From NCBI GenBank assembly GCA_002914845.1, contig JXTC01000153.1, positions 305,562 to 369,561 on the forward strand: a DNA stretch of 64,000 nucleotides. The letters run 5' to 3'. The position numbers and the translations under genes were made by a program. Origin of the DNA: Trema orientale (Eukaryota; Streptophyta; Magnoliopsida; Rosales; Cannabaceae). Position 1 is the stretch's first letter. Each line of letters begins with the position of its first letter. A model generated the notes under the pieces. The model was not told where the DNA came from and did no database searches. It saw only the letters and a program-made list of their open reading frames with translations. Shown piece by piece: positions 1 through 11,554 of this stretch.

Positions 1-672
1 CACTATGGTTCCTTCGGGAACACTCTGGTCCTTTCGGGGACAATATGGTTCCTTCGGGAATACTCTGACGGCGGTATGGGGTGGACCTCTGCAGTACACA
101 GAGGGGGTTTAAGATGTATTTGGGACTCGAGACCTCCATACTGCTCATGATATGTTATATGTTCTCTGAGTGGCTCAGTATGCGATTCACAGTCTTGTCA
201 GGCAATACAATATACACCGGGATCCTAATCATATGATTATCTGTTATCTGCCATGTGCACTCTGCATCTGCATGCGTTACTTACTGAGTTTCATACTCAC
301 TCATATTCTTACATTGCAGAGGGTACTGCTGATATGTGAGATAGAGGAGGAGCGCCGACTTTCTGACCGCGGCTTGTGTATATGAGCATTTTGACGCTGT
401 GATTTTCTGACTGAGAATTTTGTATCTGTTTGAGTGTGTGCACAATATGTACTATGTATATTATATAAGAGGTCCACTTTTACAGGGTCTATATGTGTAT
501 GTATTGGAGTATATATAATTATGAGTGGAATTTCCCGTTTTCTCCCAGAAAGTTTAAAAAGTTTTAATTTTCCCCGATTTTACCAGTGCTAAGTCGAGCG
601 GCGTCTCCCGATCTCACTGAATAATTTTACGAATATCCTTATGTACGTGTGTGGGATCGGGGGATGTCACAA
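1..672 (+). mobile_element. Right end of an LTR, inserted in a gypsy gag gene
   Basis: Non-coding sequence that ends ...GGGGATGTCACA at 672. Directly after it, gag coding sequence of another retroelement begins in mid-gene. No primer-binding site follows, so this is not the 5' LTR of the gag that comes next. I read it as the right-hand LTR end (or solo LTR) of an element that jumped into that gag gene. The TG...CA-type end supports this. The left end and the matching target duplication lie outside the window, so orientation and family are open. Short tandem repeats occur at its left edge. Confidence 0.6.
3..67. repeat. Short tandem repeat within the LTR
   Basis: The block TATGGTTCCTTCGGGAA occurs at 4 and again at 44, a 40-bp period. 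A weaker half-unit (GGTCCTTTCGGGGA) lies between them. It may be part of a longer array cut by the window edge. Confidence 0.7.
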
Positions 673-3600
673 TAAGACCCTTCAAAGCGCCTAGCAACAG
701 GTCAACAAGTGCAACCTACTCTGAACCAAAAAGTTACATGTCCTAAATGCGGAAGGCCTCATAAATGTGAATGTCCTTTGGGTAGTAGAGCGTGTTGTAC
801 ATGTGATAAGACAGAACATTTTTTCAAGGATTGTCCCTCCACCTCTGGTGAACCAAAGAAAATTCCAGCTCGTGTGTTTACCATGACTGCGACAGATGCT
901 GAGGCTGATCCATCGGTTATAGCAGGTGAGATCTCTATCTTTAATATCCTCGCAAATACATTAATAGATTCAGGAGCTACAAATTCATTTGCATCACCAG
1001 CATATGTGAGAAAATTAGGCAAATCACCTGAAACTTTGAATATAAGATACTGTGTAACTATTCCATCTGGGGAAGTGGTATATTCTGGTCAAGTTTTGAG
1101 AGCGTGTCCAATACAGATAGATGGTAGAGAGTTGTGGGCAGACTTAATAGTGTTGGATATGCAGGATTTTGAGGTGATTTTGGGTATGGATTGGCTATCT
1201 AGGTATCATGCTAGCATTGATTGTAACAGTAAGAGAGTAGCATTTCAGCCACCTGGTGAAGAGAAGTTTACTTTCCTTGGGTCTTCTAAGAAGAAAATGG
1301 TGCCAATTATTTCAATGATGTCCAAAAGCTCCTATAATTGTACTTTTAATTCTTTCAGCTCTGCTGGAGCCATTCTATATGGTGCTTTAGAAATAGGGGC
1401 TATACCAGGTAGCGAGTCAATAACAAACTCTATCTCCCTATCAGGTGGTAATCTTGATAGTTCTTCTGGGAATACCTCTAAAAATTCATTAACCACTGGT
1501 ACTTCCTCTGGCTTCATCTTAACTTCCTCTCTAGTATCCATTATATTTGCCAAATAACCAGTACATCTTTTTTCAAGTAAGCTTTTCACCATGGGGTGCT
1601 CCGGTTTTGTTTGTAAAGAAGAAAGATGGGACTATGAGGCTTTGTATTGATTATAGAGAGCTAAATAAGGTCATAATCAAGAATAAGTATCCTCTCCCTA
1701 GAATTGATGATTTATTTGATCAGTTACAAGGTGCTCTAGTATTTTCTAAGATCAATTTAAGATTGGGATACCATCAACTGAAGATTAAGGAAGGAGATAT
1801 TCTTAAGACAGCTTTTAGAACAAGATACGGGCACTATGAGTTCTTAGTGATACCTTTTAGCTCAACTAATGCCCTAGCTGCTTTAATAGATATGATGAAC
1901 AAAATATTCAAGGATTTCTTGGATAGTTTTGTTGTAGTATTTATTGATGATATTTTGATCTACTCACACTCAAGAGAGGAGCACATGAAGCATTTGAGAA
2001 CAGTTTTGAGGATCTTGAAAGAAAAGCAGTTGTATGCAAAGTTTAAGAAGTGTGAGTTCTGGTTGGAGAAAGTTATCTTCCTTGGTTATGTAGTGTCTAG
2101 AAATGATATTTCTGTGGACTCAGTAAAGGTTGAAGCTGTAAGTAATTGGTCAAGACCTACCAATGTTTCAGAGATTCGTAGTTTCTTAAGATTGGCTAGT
2201 TACTATAGAAGGTTCGTAGAAGGATTTTCTAAGTTGGCTTCCCCATTGACTCAGTTGACTAGAAAGAATGTGAAATTTTATTGGAATGATGATTGTGAAA
2301 AGAGTTTTCAAGAGTTAAAGCATCGTCTTATCACAGCTCCTACACTTTCTATACCCACTGGATCTGGGGGATTTGTTGTTTACAGTGATGCTTCAAAGAA
2401 TGGCCTAGGCTGTGTTCTGATGCAAAATGGTGAGATTATCACTTATGCTTCTAAACAACTGAAAGAATATAAAAAGAAATATCCTACTCATGATTTGGAG
2501 CTAGCAGCAGTAGTTTTTGCGCTGAAGATTTAGAGACATTATCTTTATGGAGAAATATGTCAAATCTACACATACCATAAAAGTCTCAAGTATTTCTTTA
2601 CCCAAAAAGAACTGAATATGAGACAGAGAAGATGGCTTGAACTGGTGAAAGATTATGACTGTGAGATTAACTATTATCTAGGAAAAGCTAATGTAGTTGC
2701 AGATGCTCTAAGTAGAAAGTCATTAGCTGCTATGTCACTTAAGTATATTGATCGGAAATATCTTTTAATGGATTTACATCGATTGGAATTAGAGATTGTG
2801 CCTACAGGTTTAATAGAGAAATTAGCAACTCTTACATTGCAACCTACAATTTTGGAGAGAATTAAGCAAAGCCAGAATACAGATCCCTATCTAACAAGTT
2901 TGAAGACTAAGATAGAGTCTAGAAAGGAGGTGGCCTTCCAGATTTCTAGTGATGGTGTAATCAGATACAAAAATAGACTGTGTATGCCAGATGAAATAAT
3001 TAGAAAGGAGATATTGACAGAAGCTCACACTACTCCCTACTCTCTGCATCCCGGTACTACGAAAATGTATAGAGATTTGAAAATACATTACTAGTGGCCA
3101 GGTATGAAGAAGGATATGATTGAGTTTGTAGAACAATGTCTCACATGCCAGCAAGTTAAAGATGAACATCAAAGATCTGCTAGTACATTGAAGCCTATAC
3201 ATGTGCACAATGGAAATGGGAAGAGATTGCTATGGATTTGGTAGTTGGACTTCCTAAGACAAATAAAGACCATAATGCTATTTGGGTTATTGTGGATAGA
3301 TATACTAAGTCAGCCTATTTTCTACTAATTAAAGTGACTTATAGCTTGAATCAGTTGGCTCAGCTGTATGTTCAGGAAATCATTAGACTACATGGTGTTC
3401 CAAAGGTTATCATTTCTGACCGAGATTCTAGATTCACTTCAAAATTCTGGAAGAGGGTTCAGGATGCTATGGGTACGAAGCTGGCGTTCAGTACAACTTT
3501 TCATCTTCAAACAAATGGACAATCAGAGAGAACTATACAGACTCTTGAGGATATGCTTAGAGCTTGTGTGTTAGATTTTCATGGATATTGGAGCAAGTAC

Positions 3601-4272
3601 TTGCCATTGATAGAATTTGCCTATAACAATAGTTATCATGCTTCAATTGAAATGCCTCCATATGAAGCATTGTATGGAAGAAAATGTAGATCTCCAATTC
3701 ACTGGGATGAGATGGGAGAAAGGAAATTTCTTGGTCCATAATTGGTAAGAGAAACAGCTGAAGCAGTAGAAAAGATTCGTAAAAGATTATTAGCTGTTCA
3801 GAATAGACAGAAGTAGTATGCTGATCCTAGAAGGAGAGAGGTCACGTTTAATGTTAGAGACAAAGTATTTTTGAAGGTTGCTCCCACGAAAGGAATCATG
3901 AGGTTTGGAAAGAAAGGGAAACTTAGTCCTAGATATATAGGCCCATTTGAGATACTTGATAAAGTTGGAGATGTTGCCTATAAACTTGCTTTGCCACCCT
4001 CACTGTCAAACATACATAATGTCTTTCACGTCTCTATATTAAGAAGATATATTCCAAACCCTTCACAGATTTTGAGTTTTGAGCCATTAGAGTTGAGCTA
4101 AGATGTGAGCTATGAAGAACAATCAGTGGAGATTTTGGATAGAAAAGAAAAGGAGCTTAGAAACAAGAAGATCCCTTTAGTCAAAGTACTATGGAGGAAC
4201 CATGAAGTAGAAGAGGCCACATGGGAAAGAGAAGAAGAGATGAAAATTAAGTATCCTCACTTATTTCAGTAA
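673..4272 (+). pseudogene. Ty3/gypsy chromovirus gag-pol (Tekay/Del-like), decayed
   Basis: This is the polyprotein of an LTR retrotransposon; it would copy element RNA and integrate the DNA. The order seen is gag CCHC zinc knuckle (about 800-835), aspartic protease with a DSGAT active site (about 969), and reverse transcriptase with FIDD (about 1942). RNase H follows (from about 2370), then an integrase zinc-binding region (3020-3160) and an integrase core with Asp, Asp and Glu in place (3232-3740). A chromodomain-like tail ends before 4272. Breaks: the left part is missing at 672, the protease-RT linker is inverted (1324-1586), and in-frame stops occur at 2531, 3092, 3739, 3814 and 4099. 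A one-base frameshift lies near 3205. Domain order and the long LTR fit the Tekay/Del clade. It cannot make a polyprotein. Confidence 0.93.
1324..1586 (-). other. Inverted protease-RT linker segment inside pol
   Basis: On the minus strand this stretch encodes an 86-residue peptide with FPEELSRLPPDREIEF and APYRMAPAELKELK. In plant gypsy elements that block lies between protease and RT on the same strand as pol. Here it is reversed, while the flanking protease (up to about 1322) and RT (from about 1587) are on the plus strand. The ends carry the inverted heptamer AAAAGCT (1324-1330) and AGCTTTT (1580-1586). About eight to nine codons expected before the RT start are also missing, and one Gln codon has become TAG. 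Confidence 0.85.
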
Positions 4273-4298
4273 GCAAATTTCGAGGACGAAATTTAATA

Positions 4299-4311
4299 AG
4301 GAGGGAAGGAT
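4299..4311 (+). other. Polypurine tract of the gypsy element
   Basis: AGGAGGGAAGGA follows the pol stop and directly precedes the LTR start TGTGATGCCC at 4312. This is the expected plus-strand priming site. The preceding CGAGGACGAAATTT block is also typical of this place in plant gypsy elements. Confidence 0.8.
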
Positions 4312-7225
4312 TGTGATGCCCAAGATTCTCACATGCATAATAAGCCAATAATAAACATGTTCATATTGCATAAAAGATATATCATGAAACTAGTGTCAAT
4401 TTCATGGTAAATTGCATAAGCTGATTGTTAAATGTTTTCGATATGTACTATCGTACTAATAGTTGTTGAAGTGCTCCCATGCAGTGTAAAGGCTCAGTAC
4501 CCAGAAAGAGAAAGCTTGGTGTGTGAGAAGAACAAAGAATACATTCATGAATAGTAATACTATATGCACATGCATTAAAATCATGTCTGTTGATAACTTG
4601 GTCAAATAGTAGTTTTTCGGTAAAATGCATTTTTCATGCTTTTCGGAGACGAATTAACTGTGCGTTTAACATGTCAAATAGCTTTAATTTAATATTTAGA
4701 ACTCATTTATAGCATTTTATTTGTCGGCCCCATGTAAGCACAAGGTGGCAGTCACTGTACTGAATTAGTGTTTAATTGCACTAAACTAGCTTAGATTCAG
4801 CTTAATCGCGTAATGCCATTTTTGTGTATTCTATTAATTGGGCAATTATACTATGTTTGCATTATTAATTGGAGTCTAATTGAATTTCTTTTTATTTTTA
4901 ATGATTGGTTATAGGGCTAGGTTCTACCAGATTACAATAAGATTTGCCATATGGGATTATAGGTCAAAGTATGACTAGTTTTCATCTTCTAAGCTAGGTT
5001 TTACCATTTTGGTCTATACTTGGGTGTATAGAATAGACCAGCAACATAGTGAGTATGCTAAGGATGTTTTAGAGCTGGAAATATGGAAAGTAAGGTGCAA
5101 AATTCCCAAAATATCCCTTAGAACTTAAGTTATGCTATTTCTTAGTGATTAAGTATCACTTTTGGACCAAATCTGGTCATTTTCTTCTCCTTTCTCTCCA
5201 TCCACGACCTGAAACTCTCCCACCAATTTTTAGACTTCTCTCAGCTCCCCTTAACCATTTCCAAGAGTTTCCAAGTGGTAGAACTCAATTTGGAGCTCAA
5301 GAAAGCAAGATAGGTCCAAACTAGTCAAGGTAATTCTACAAGTTACCCTTCCTAGGTTTTATTTTTTTATTTCAGTTATCCACTTGATACCACTTAAATA
5401 ATGATTCCTCTAAGTCCTCTTGAGTCCTAAGATCAATTTCAAAGCTTTGAAAATCAGTTTTGTGGAAGTAGAAGGTAAGAGCTTCAACAAAAGTTCAAAC
5501 TAGTCAAGGTGAGCTTTTTATGAAATTTAGAATTGGTAATTTATTTCTTTTGCTTTAGATCTTAAATTAAAGCTTTTATTTGATGAATAGAGGTCTTAGG
5601 AAACCTTATACATTGCTGAAAGAATAGAATTTAAGTGGAGGATTAAAGTTAGACTTAAAGCCCTAAAGTGTGCTAGTTATGGATTTAAGTGTTTTCATAT
5701 GTGGTAGATTATGTTTTTCTATTTGTAATCTGATTTTCTAAACTTGGAGTACATGTTTTATGGATCTTATTATTTATTTCACTCATTTAGTGGCTGGTTA
5801 TGATGACACACAAGTGTAAAATTAGTTTTAAACTTTGTCCAAATTGAAAGGAACTCAAGTACACTTAGGTTGCTTTAATTGATCCTCTTTGAGTTGTATA
5901 GGTGGGAATTGGATTGTTGATTGTTATTATAGGTCTTAAACCATGATTTTAATCATGTGGGGATGTCCTAAAAATAGGGGAGATGCTGTCCAAATATTTT
6001 TAAAACCAAATGGTACCATTTAGAAGCAAATAGACTAGTTTTTATGAAAGTATGTGACATTTTAGTTTATTTTGTGATTAGGCTTCCTTATTTTGTAAAA
6101 GTTGTGATTCGGTCTTGTGCTTGTTATTTTTAAGCATTTTACATTGTAGTGATCATCTTAGTAATAAAATTGACATCAGGTCTTCCACACACCTTGCCAC
6201 AGAGGATACTGACCCTTTTCACTATTTTTTCTACTGGACACAAAGTAAGTAAAGATTTATTTTAACTGCATCACAAGAACAGTAGTAGATACATGATGTT
6301 TTCCTACATACTTATGTGTATTATTTCAATTATATGTTATTTATATTATTGTTGTAAAGTTTATGGAAACATAAGCATGGCATGATCATTTGAGCATGAT
6401 TTTCAAAGAAGTGAAGTTTTCCACATATTGGATTTAAAGTAGTACCATTGTACTGATTTTACGAGATATGTTTTAAGTACAGTGTTTAGTCTGTCTGCAT
6501 TGGATAAGTATGGTTTACACAGGCATCCTTCCCGTATAGGTGGGCACGGTTTACCGACTGCCAGGACTGAGCACTGTACTATGAGATTTATTAGGTGCAT
6601 TACTTAATCGGTCTGCGTTGGGTAGGTATGGTTCACATTGGCCACATGTTTCCTTCCCGCACAGGTGGGCACGGCCTACCGACTACCACGACTTTGTAAC
6701 GTATTCAAGGACCCTGTAAAGAAATATTTTCTAAGAAAAGTGCATCAAAATGAAAAGTTATGAAAGAAAGAGTACAATGGAAATTTAAATAAAGTATATG
6801 CATGAAGCACGTTCACGAGCATTCATGATCTTTACTTACTGAGCATTAGCTCATTTAGTTCCTGTGATGCAGTTGAGGAGATATATGATGTATAGAGTTA
6901 ATGGTTGGCTAGCACACTTTCTTGTCACCGTGATCATACAGATGTAGACGAGCTTAACTTGTGGGCAGTGTTTTATTTGTATTTTGTTATTCTGGTGTGT
7001 TGTAAATATTACTGCTGATGGCAAGATAAACTGATAAGGAGTTTTTGATTGTATATTTTGTAAAGACACTTTCAAAAGGTAATGCCACGCAGCTTCTTTC
7101 TTTTTAGAGCTTGAAAAGTTTAAATTGGCCCACTTTTTTGCAAAAAATAAAAATATGGTTTATGAAAGGATAATACTTCCTAGTTTGACCTACATAGTCA
7201 TATGGTTAAGCTAGAGGGTGTTACA
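4312..7225 (+). mobile_element. 3' LTR of the chromovirus-type gypsy element
   Basis: It begins TGTGATGCCC after the polypurine tract and ends ...GAGGGTGTTACA at 7225, where a different retroelement sequence starts. The length of about 2.9 kb is long, as known for Del/Tekay elements. It has no long open frame. The 5' LTR is not in the window, so the ends rest on TG...CA and on the junctions alone. A tandem repeat pair lies at 6489-6692. Confidence 0.8.
6489..6692. repeat. Direct repeat pair inside the LTR
   Basis: Two diverged copies of about 80 bp, at 6489-6568 and 6610-6692. Both contain GTCTGC, then CCTTCCCG, then AGGTGGGCACGG and ACCGACT. The period is about 120 bp. Subrepeats are common in long plant LTRs. 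Confidence 0.75.
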
Positions 7226-8504
7226 AGAATATTGCGGGGTCAGCTTTGGATATTGTCACCCACGCCTTATAATGTTGTACGTGGTGAGCGAGGTCTCCCT
7301 TGCCATCATATTAGGGGATGTTCAGCATTTTGAAATGATGGGGGGGACACAAACGTGCTATCTCTGCTGGGAACGGAGACTTGGTTTCTTCTAGTATCGT
7401 TAGGACAGTTTCAATCAGCTTTCATTCGGCTAGGAGTTGATCCACTTTCCTCTTGAGAGCCCGGTAATGTTCGTCTCCATCCACAACCCATTGTTCAGGG
7501 ACAAGCTCGACCAGTGCTATTTGCGAAGCAGGTCCAATCTGCGGAGCAGGCTCGCAGTCTTGCTATAGTAAGGGGTAATGGACCTGAGCCTCTCTCCTTC
7601 GTTGGTTCAATATTTCCCTGAGATCCATAGTTCCAAGGCGTTCAGACATTTTTGGAACATACGTGTTCGTGCTATTATCGAGGGCCAGGTGTTCGAACAT
7701 TGTCTTCCTCGTTCTCGAGCTACCAGTTCTCTCGCCCCCACTGAGCGACTTGTCCTCGTTGGTAGCATAGGATGCTGCTCGGTGATGTCGCATAAGCCTT
7801 CTTCTTGGTACGCGAGTGTCGCCGCTCTCCTCGATTGGAACTCTTTTGGTCGGGTGTGATCTTGCCTCGCTATCCTTATCCATGTCCTTTTGGATAAGAT
7901 TTCACCTTCCATCTTCTTGAAGAGGAGCCCCATTCGGAGCGACAGGGATCGGATGAACAGTATTTTGGCCGACCATATTCGCCAGGCGCTCAACAATCGA
8001 GGCGAGATGTTGTACCTACTCCCCAAGCTCATTAACCCTATCTCGGCATGGTCGAGGTAGGTAGGAGGTACCCATTTGGTCTTGTATTCGCTGAGAGAAA
8101 ACAATGTTGGCTCGATCTCGCAGGTTGTATTGTTGGTTGTCTCCTTCACGAGTATTAGTCTGAGTGTAGTCAGCTGTCCGTGAACCAGACGCTCTACTCG
8201 ACATTGTAAAGGTTGACAGGTATTGTTGAAGTTGTTGAAGGATACTAGGTAGGGTCGAGGTGGGTAGGGGGCACCACTTGGTCTTGTATTCGTTGAGGGG
8301 GAACAATGTTGGCTCGATCTCGCAAGTTGTATTGTTAATCGTCTCCTTCACGAGTGTTAGTCTGAGTGTAGTCGGCTGTCCGAGAACTAAACGCTCTACT
8401 CGGCATTGTGAAGGTTGACAGGTATTGTTGAAGTTGTTGAAGGATGCTAGGTAGGGCTATGCACTGGTTTTCCAGCCAGGGCCTTCCTTCTAGCGCCAAA
8501 ATAT
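7226..8504 (-). pseudogene. Gag/leader of a minus-strand gypsy element, broken
   Basis: Read on the minus strand from the LTR at 8505, this is the leader and gag start of another LTR element. Near the LTR edge lies TTTGGCGC followed by TAGAAGGAAGG, a context seen downstream of LTRs in plant Tat/Athila-like gypsy elements. Gag-like minus-strand frames are at 7607-8149 and 7563-7883, in different phases, so at least one frameshift is present. The basic, Arg-rich composition fits gag, but I recognise no diagnostic domain. The sequence stops at 7226 where the gypsy LTR begins, so the rest lies left of the window. Confidence 0.65.
8050..8455. repeat. ~200-bp tandem duplication in the gag leader
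   Basis: Two adjacent copies with a period of about 200 bp. Both carry CTTGTATTCG, then AACAATGTTGGCTCGATCTC, then GGTTGACAGGTATTGTTGAAG, and both end GCTAGGTAGGG or ACTAGGTAGGG. On the minus strand each encodes the same peptide start (NNTTCEIEPTLF), so a gag N-terminal or leader piece was doubled. Confidence 0.9.
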
Positions 8505-9317
8505 TGGTGTGGATTTTGGTCCATGAACCAACGTGTGCTATGCGCCTTTGAGTGGTTCTTCTTCAAAGGAAGCCAAAACCCAGATTTGATATAGGTGTAG
8601 TCCGTACAACCTTGAAAAAGGTTAAAGATAGACTTTTCACCAACTAGTAATGGGTGGTACCAGTGTAGTACCTACCAAATCTCCTCAGCAAAAAGGTGGT
8701 TAGTGATGCATTCAATAAAGTATTGAATAGAATAGTAAACTCGTAGTAAATTAACGAAGGTCAAAGCGACAAATAGGGTTTTGGAGATTTGTGGTGGCGT
8801 CCTTTTTTAGGTGATTATGGGACTATTTATAGTAGCTTTGTGGTTCCCTAAAAGTCAGGGTTGATGTCCACGTGTCCCTAAAAAGAAATAAAAAGGAGTC
8901 CCACCTACCCACTTGTATGGACATGAGTATGTGATTGGGCCAAGTGTCGACCCCTCTCTAGTTCATGCCCTCCTTATTCTTCCTCTTGGTCGAAACTACG
9001 CCGTTACGTTAGTGGTTGGCTATTTCTTGGTTCCTTATTGGTCTTTCATTAAGGATACTTCCCTGATCGGAGCATGGTATGACGTCCGACCAGGGTTGTT
9101 TTCTATGTTAATCAGCTTGGTCATGCCACAGCTGAGCATTTTCCCTCTTATCCTAGCTCGGTTCTTCTCTTGGGTGTAGCCAACACCTGGTCATGTCCCT
9201 TGATGGGCTTGTTTGGTTGATGGAACGTGATGTCATTTTGGGCGTTATTACAACGTGTCGTTTTTATCCTGACGTGCGTGTCGTTTGCTCATTGATGTGG
9301 GAAAATTACCCTCAACA
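8505..9317 (-). mobile_element. LTR (813 bp) of the minus-strand gypsy element
   Basis: On the minus strand it starts TGTTGAGGGTAATTTTCCCA at 9317 and ends ...ATCCACACCA at 8505, then runs into the leader/gag above. It has TG...CA ends. The partner LTR and target duplication are outside the window. The flanking host 5-mer on the right is TTGTA (9318-9322). Confidence 0.75.
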
Positions 9318-9720
9318 TTGTATAAGCTCCATATAAATATTTCACTATAATATGACAAATAATATAAGGTAAAATAAATAGTGTTGGCAACTCTGTTGTG
9401 GAAAAAAAGATGTAATCCACTTAATGAACAAGGAGTCCCCGCTCTACGATTTGTGACGCAAAATATATTCTATCAAATTTCATACATAAAAGACAGGCCT
9501 GGCCTCGATGGTTAAAAAGGATTTCCCAGTAATAACAACAAAATCGAATCCATTCATTTAGCTATCTCAATTTGCTACAAAAGTTTCCAATTTTAGTCTC
9601 AACTATGGTCTATTTGACTTTATAACCATGCAGGCGTGGGATGTCGGCCGGTGAGGGGTCACGTGTCTGAGACAGTGTCAACCGTGTAATAATATTGGAT
9701 TGAGATATTGTCAAATTTCA
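9318..9720. other. Intergenic, no feature seen
   Basis: AT-rich flank of the retroelement nest. No open frame, tRNA or repeat that I can support. Confidence 0.6.
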
Positions 9721-10048
9721 TACACTGTATTTTGACACTTTGTTCAAATTATACCTTGTGTTTTAGTTAGTATCAACATTGACCATTAGATTTGAAATCT
9801 ATTATAAATTTATACCTGACACCAATTTAGAACAGTTAATTTACAAAGATGATTTAATATACTTATTCTCTGATCAGTTTTTATGTGATTTTTTTTCAAT
9901 TTTATAAATGACATCTTTGTAAATTTACTACTCCAATTTAGTGTCGAGATAAAAATTTGCAACAAATTTCAAATCTAAAGACCAATGTTGATAATAACTA
10001 AAACAGAAGATATAAATCAAACAAATTGTCAAAATACAAAGTATAAAA
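9721..10048. mobile_element. Fold-back element (long inverted repeat)
   Basis: Arms of about 130 bp (9721-9850 and 9915-10048) are reverse complements at roughly three-quarters identity by eye. Examples are TGTATTTTGACA with TGTCAAAATACA, and AATTTACAAAGATG with CATCTTTGTAAATT. The loop is short and there is no coding capacity. The same arm family recurs at 20155-20400 and 21580-21815. Confidence 0.75.
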
Positions 10049-10438
10049 ATGATACTATCCCTGTATTAGATTCCAACTTTCCAAGCCACTCTTTTTGTGG
10101 ACTTGCACTGGCTGATTAACCTGACCAAGGATTGCACTCCACTCTCAATAAGATGACAAACCCAAGTCAATCGCGGTTTGAAATGATATATTTTGTTTCA
10201 AACAAATCAAATATCAAACTAGATAGGTGGATCAAACTCGGTAAAAGCCTCGAGTAAGAAAGACTTGCACAACTGTCTCCACATCAAATAGCAGGTAAAT
10301 TTCACAAAAACCAAACTAATCTATTTTGGAAATCGGAATACATTCCAAATCTAATAAATTAATATTCTTTTCTTGAGGTCATAAATATTAAAATTACAAT
10401 GCACTAAGAAACGCGTTGTGTTTGCGTATATATATATA
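10049..10438. other. Intergenic, no feature seen
   Basis: AT-rich sequence between two small transposons, with no supported gene. Confidence 0.6.
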
Positions 10439-10676
10439 AGTTGTCAATCCGGTAGGTATTTTTTTTATTTACCTATGTGTAGGTATTTTTTTTTCTAGCC
10501 GTTAGATCATCATCTAACAATGATCTAACGACTAAAATGAGGTGCATGAAAAGACGTGCATCATTAATACTTTTTCTCTCCCCTACCTTTTAATATAAAA
10601 AAATGTGCAACAAAAATTTTCATTAGCCAAATTAATACCTATGCATAGGTAAAAAAAAAAAATACAATTGGTGCCC
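10439..10676. mobile_element. (TA)n-flanked MITE, copy 1
   Basis: Terminal inverted repeats GTTGTCAATCCGGTAGGTAT and ATACAATTGGTGCCC bracket an A/T-rich centre. The centre contains GCCGTTAGATCATCATCTAAC, itself part of an inverted repeat. Both sides run into TATATATA. The same termini occur in six other places in this window. Non-coding. Its insertion into TA dinucleotide repeats resembles the Micron elements of rice. Confidence 0.75.
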
Positions 10677-10691
10677 ATATATATATATATA

Positions 10692-10903
10692 TGGGTCTGG
10701 TTTAAATGGTTACAATAATATTTACCCATGGATGGTTACAATGGTTACAGCCGTTAGATCTATATCCTACGGTGGTGATTAGTTTGGTGGTTGGCCAAAA
10801 ATATTTAATGCTGACCAAAAAAATTTAATGCTATCACTACTTTTTTAAGTACCCATCCATGGTCACAAAAAAATTATAACCATTGAGAAATCTTCCATAT
10901 ATA
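10692..10903. mobile_element. Small inverted-repeat element in (TA)n
   Basis: The left part has TTACCCATGGATGGTTAC and the right part has TACCCATCCATGGTCAC and ATAACCATTGAGAAA. It also carries GCCGTTAGATC in the middle. It is flanked on both sides by TATATATAT. A different family from the neighbouring MITE but with the same target preference. Confidence 0.55.
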
Positions 10904-11554
10904 TATATATCCTTCAAACCAGTAATGACTCGCCGTATCGTGTGTCAATGTGCTAAGATAAGGCCATGTTAATAATGCAAGTTACTCCAACTGGTTAAAA
11001 GGAAGCAATACTCTCTCTCTCTCTCTCTCTCTCTATCATCACACACAAAATATAAAAATAAATAAAAATTGAACAGTAGTAAATAGACCTGACTTCCTTC
11101 TAGAAATTTTTGGGGAAAAAAAAATTGATCCACTAGTGAGAATTCTAGTTCCACTTCCACATTATCAACTGGTCAGCGCTTTCACTCCATTTCCAGTGCT
11201 TTGGAACACAGTCCAAACTCCAATGTAGCTCCCCAAACAAATTTTGTACAGATCCTTACGGTAATCCAAAGACCATAGGTACAGAATTTTACAGTAGATA
11301 CATTTCCCAGATCACAGTTCAACTAGAATATCTAATCTGGGGATTTGAAATGGTGAAACTTATAGAGCTTAAAGAGATCGAGAACAAACCATTCTTTCCA
11401 AGGAATGCAACATTATTGCAGATCAGGTAGGCATAAGCGGGCTTCTGTACAGCATACTGGGCACTCTATCCAATCTGATATGCAATGCAGTTTAAGAAAC
11501 GCCGGCTGTGCATATAAACAGGGAAAGGATGAGAGGTGCGACAAACAAAATCAG
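10904..11554. other. 3' flank of the RanBPM-type gene, with (CT)n
   Basis: Lies downstream of the minus-strand stop codon at 11555 and probably holds its 3' UTR. A (CT)n microsatellite is at 11011-11034. No other gene is seen. Confidence 0.6.

Noticed and set aside
7578..7859. Plus-strand 93-residue open frame in the 7.5-kb region
   Set aside because: It is the complement of the minus-strand gag-like frame and has no protein-like signature.
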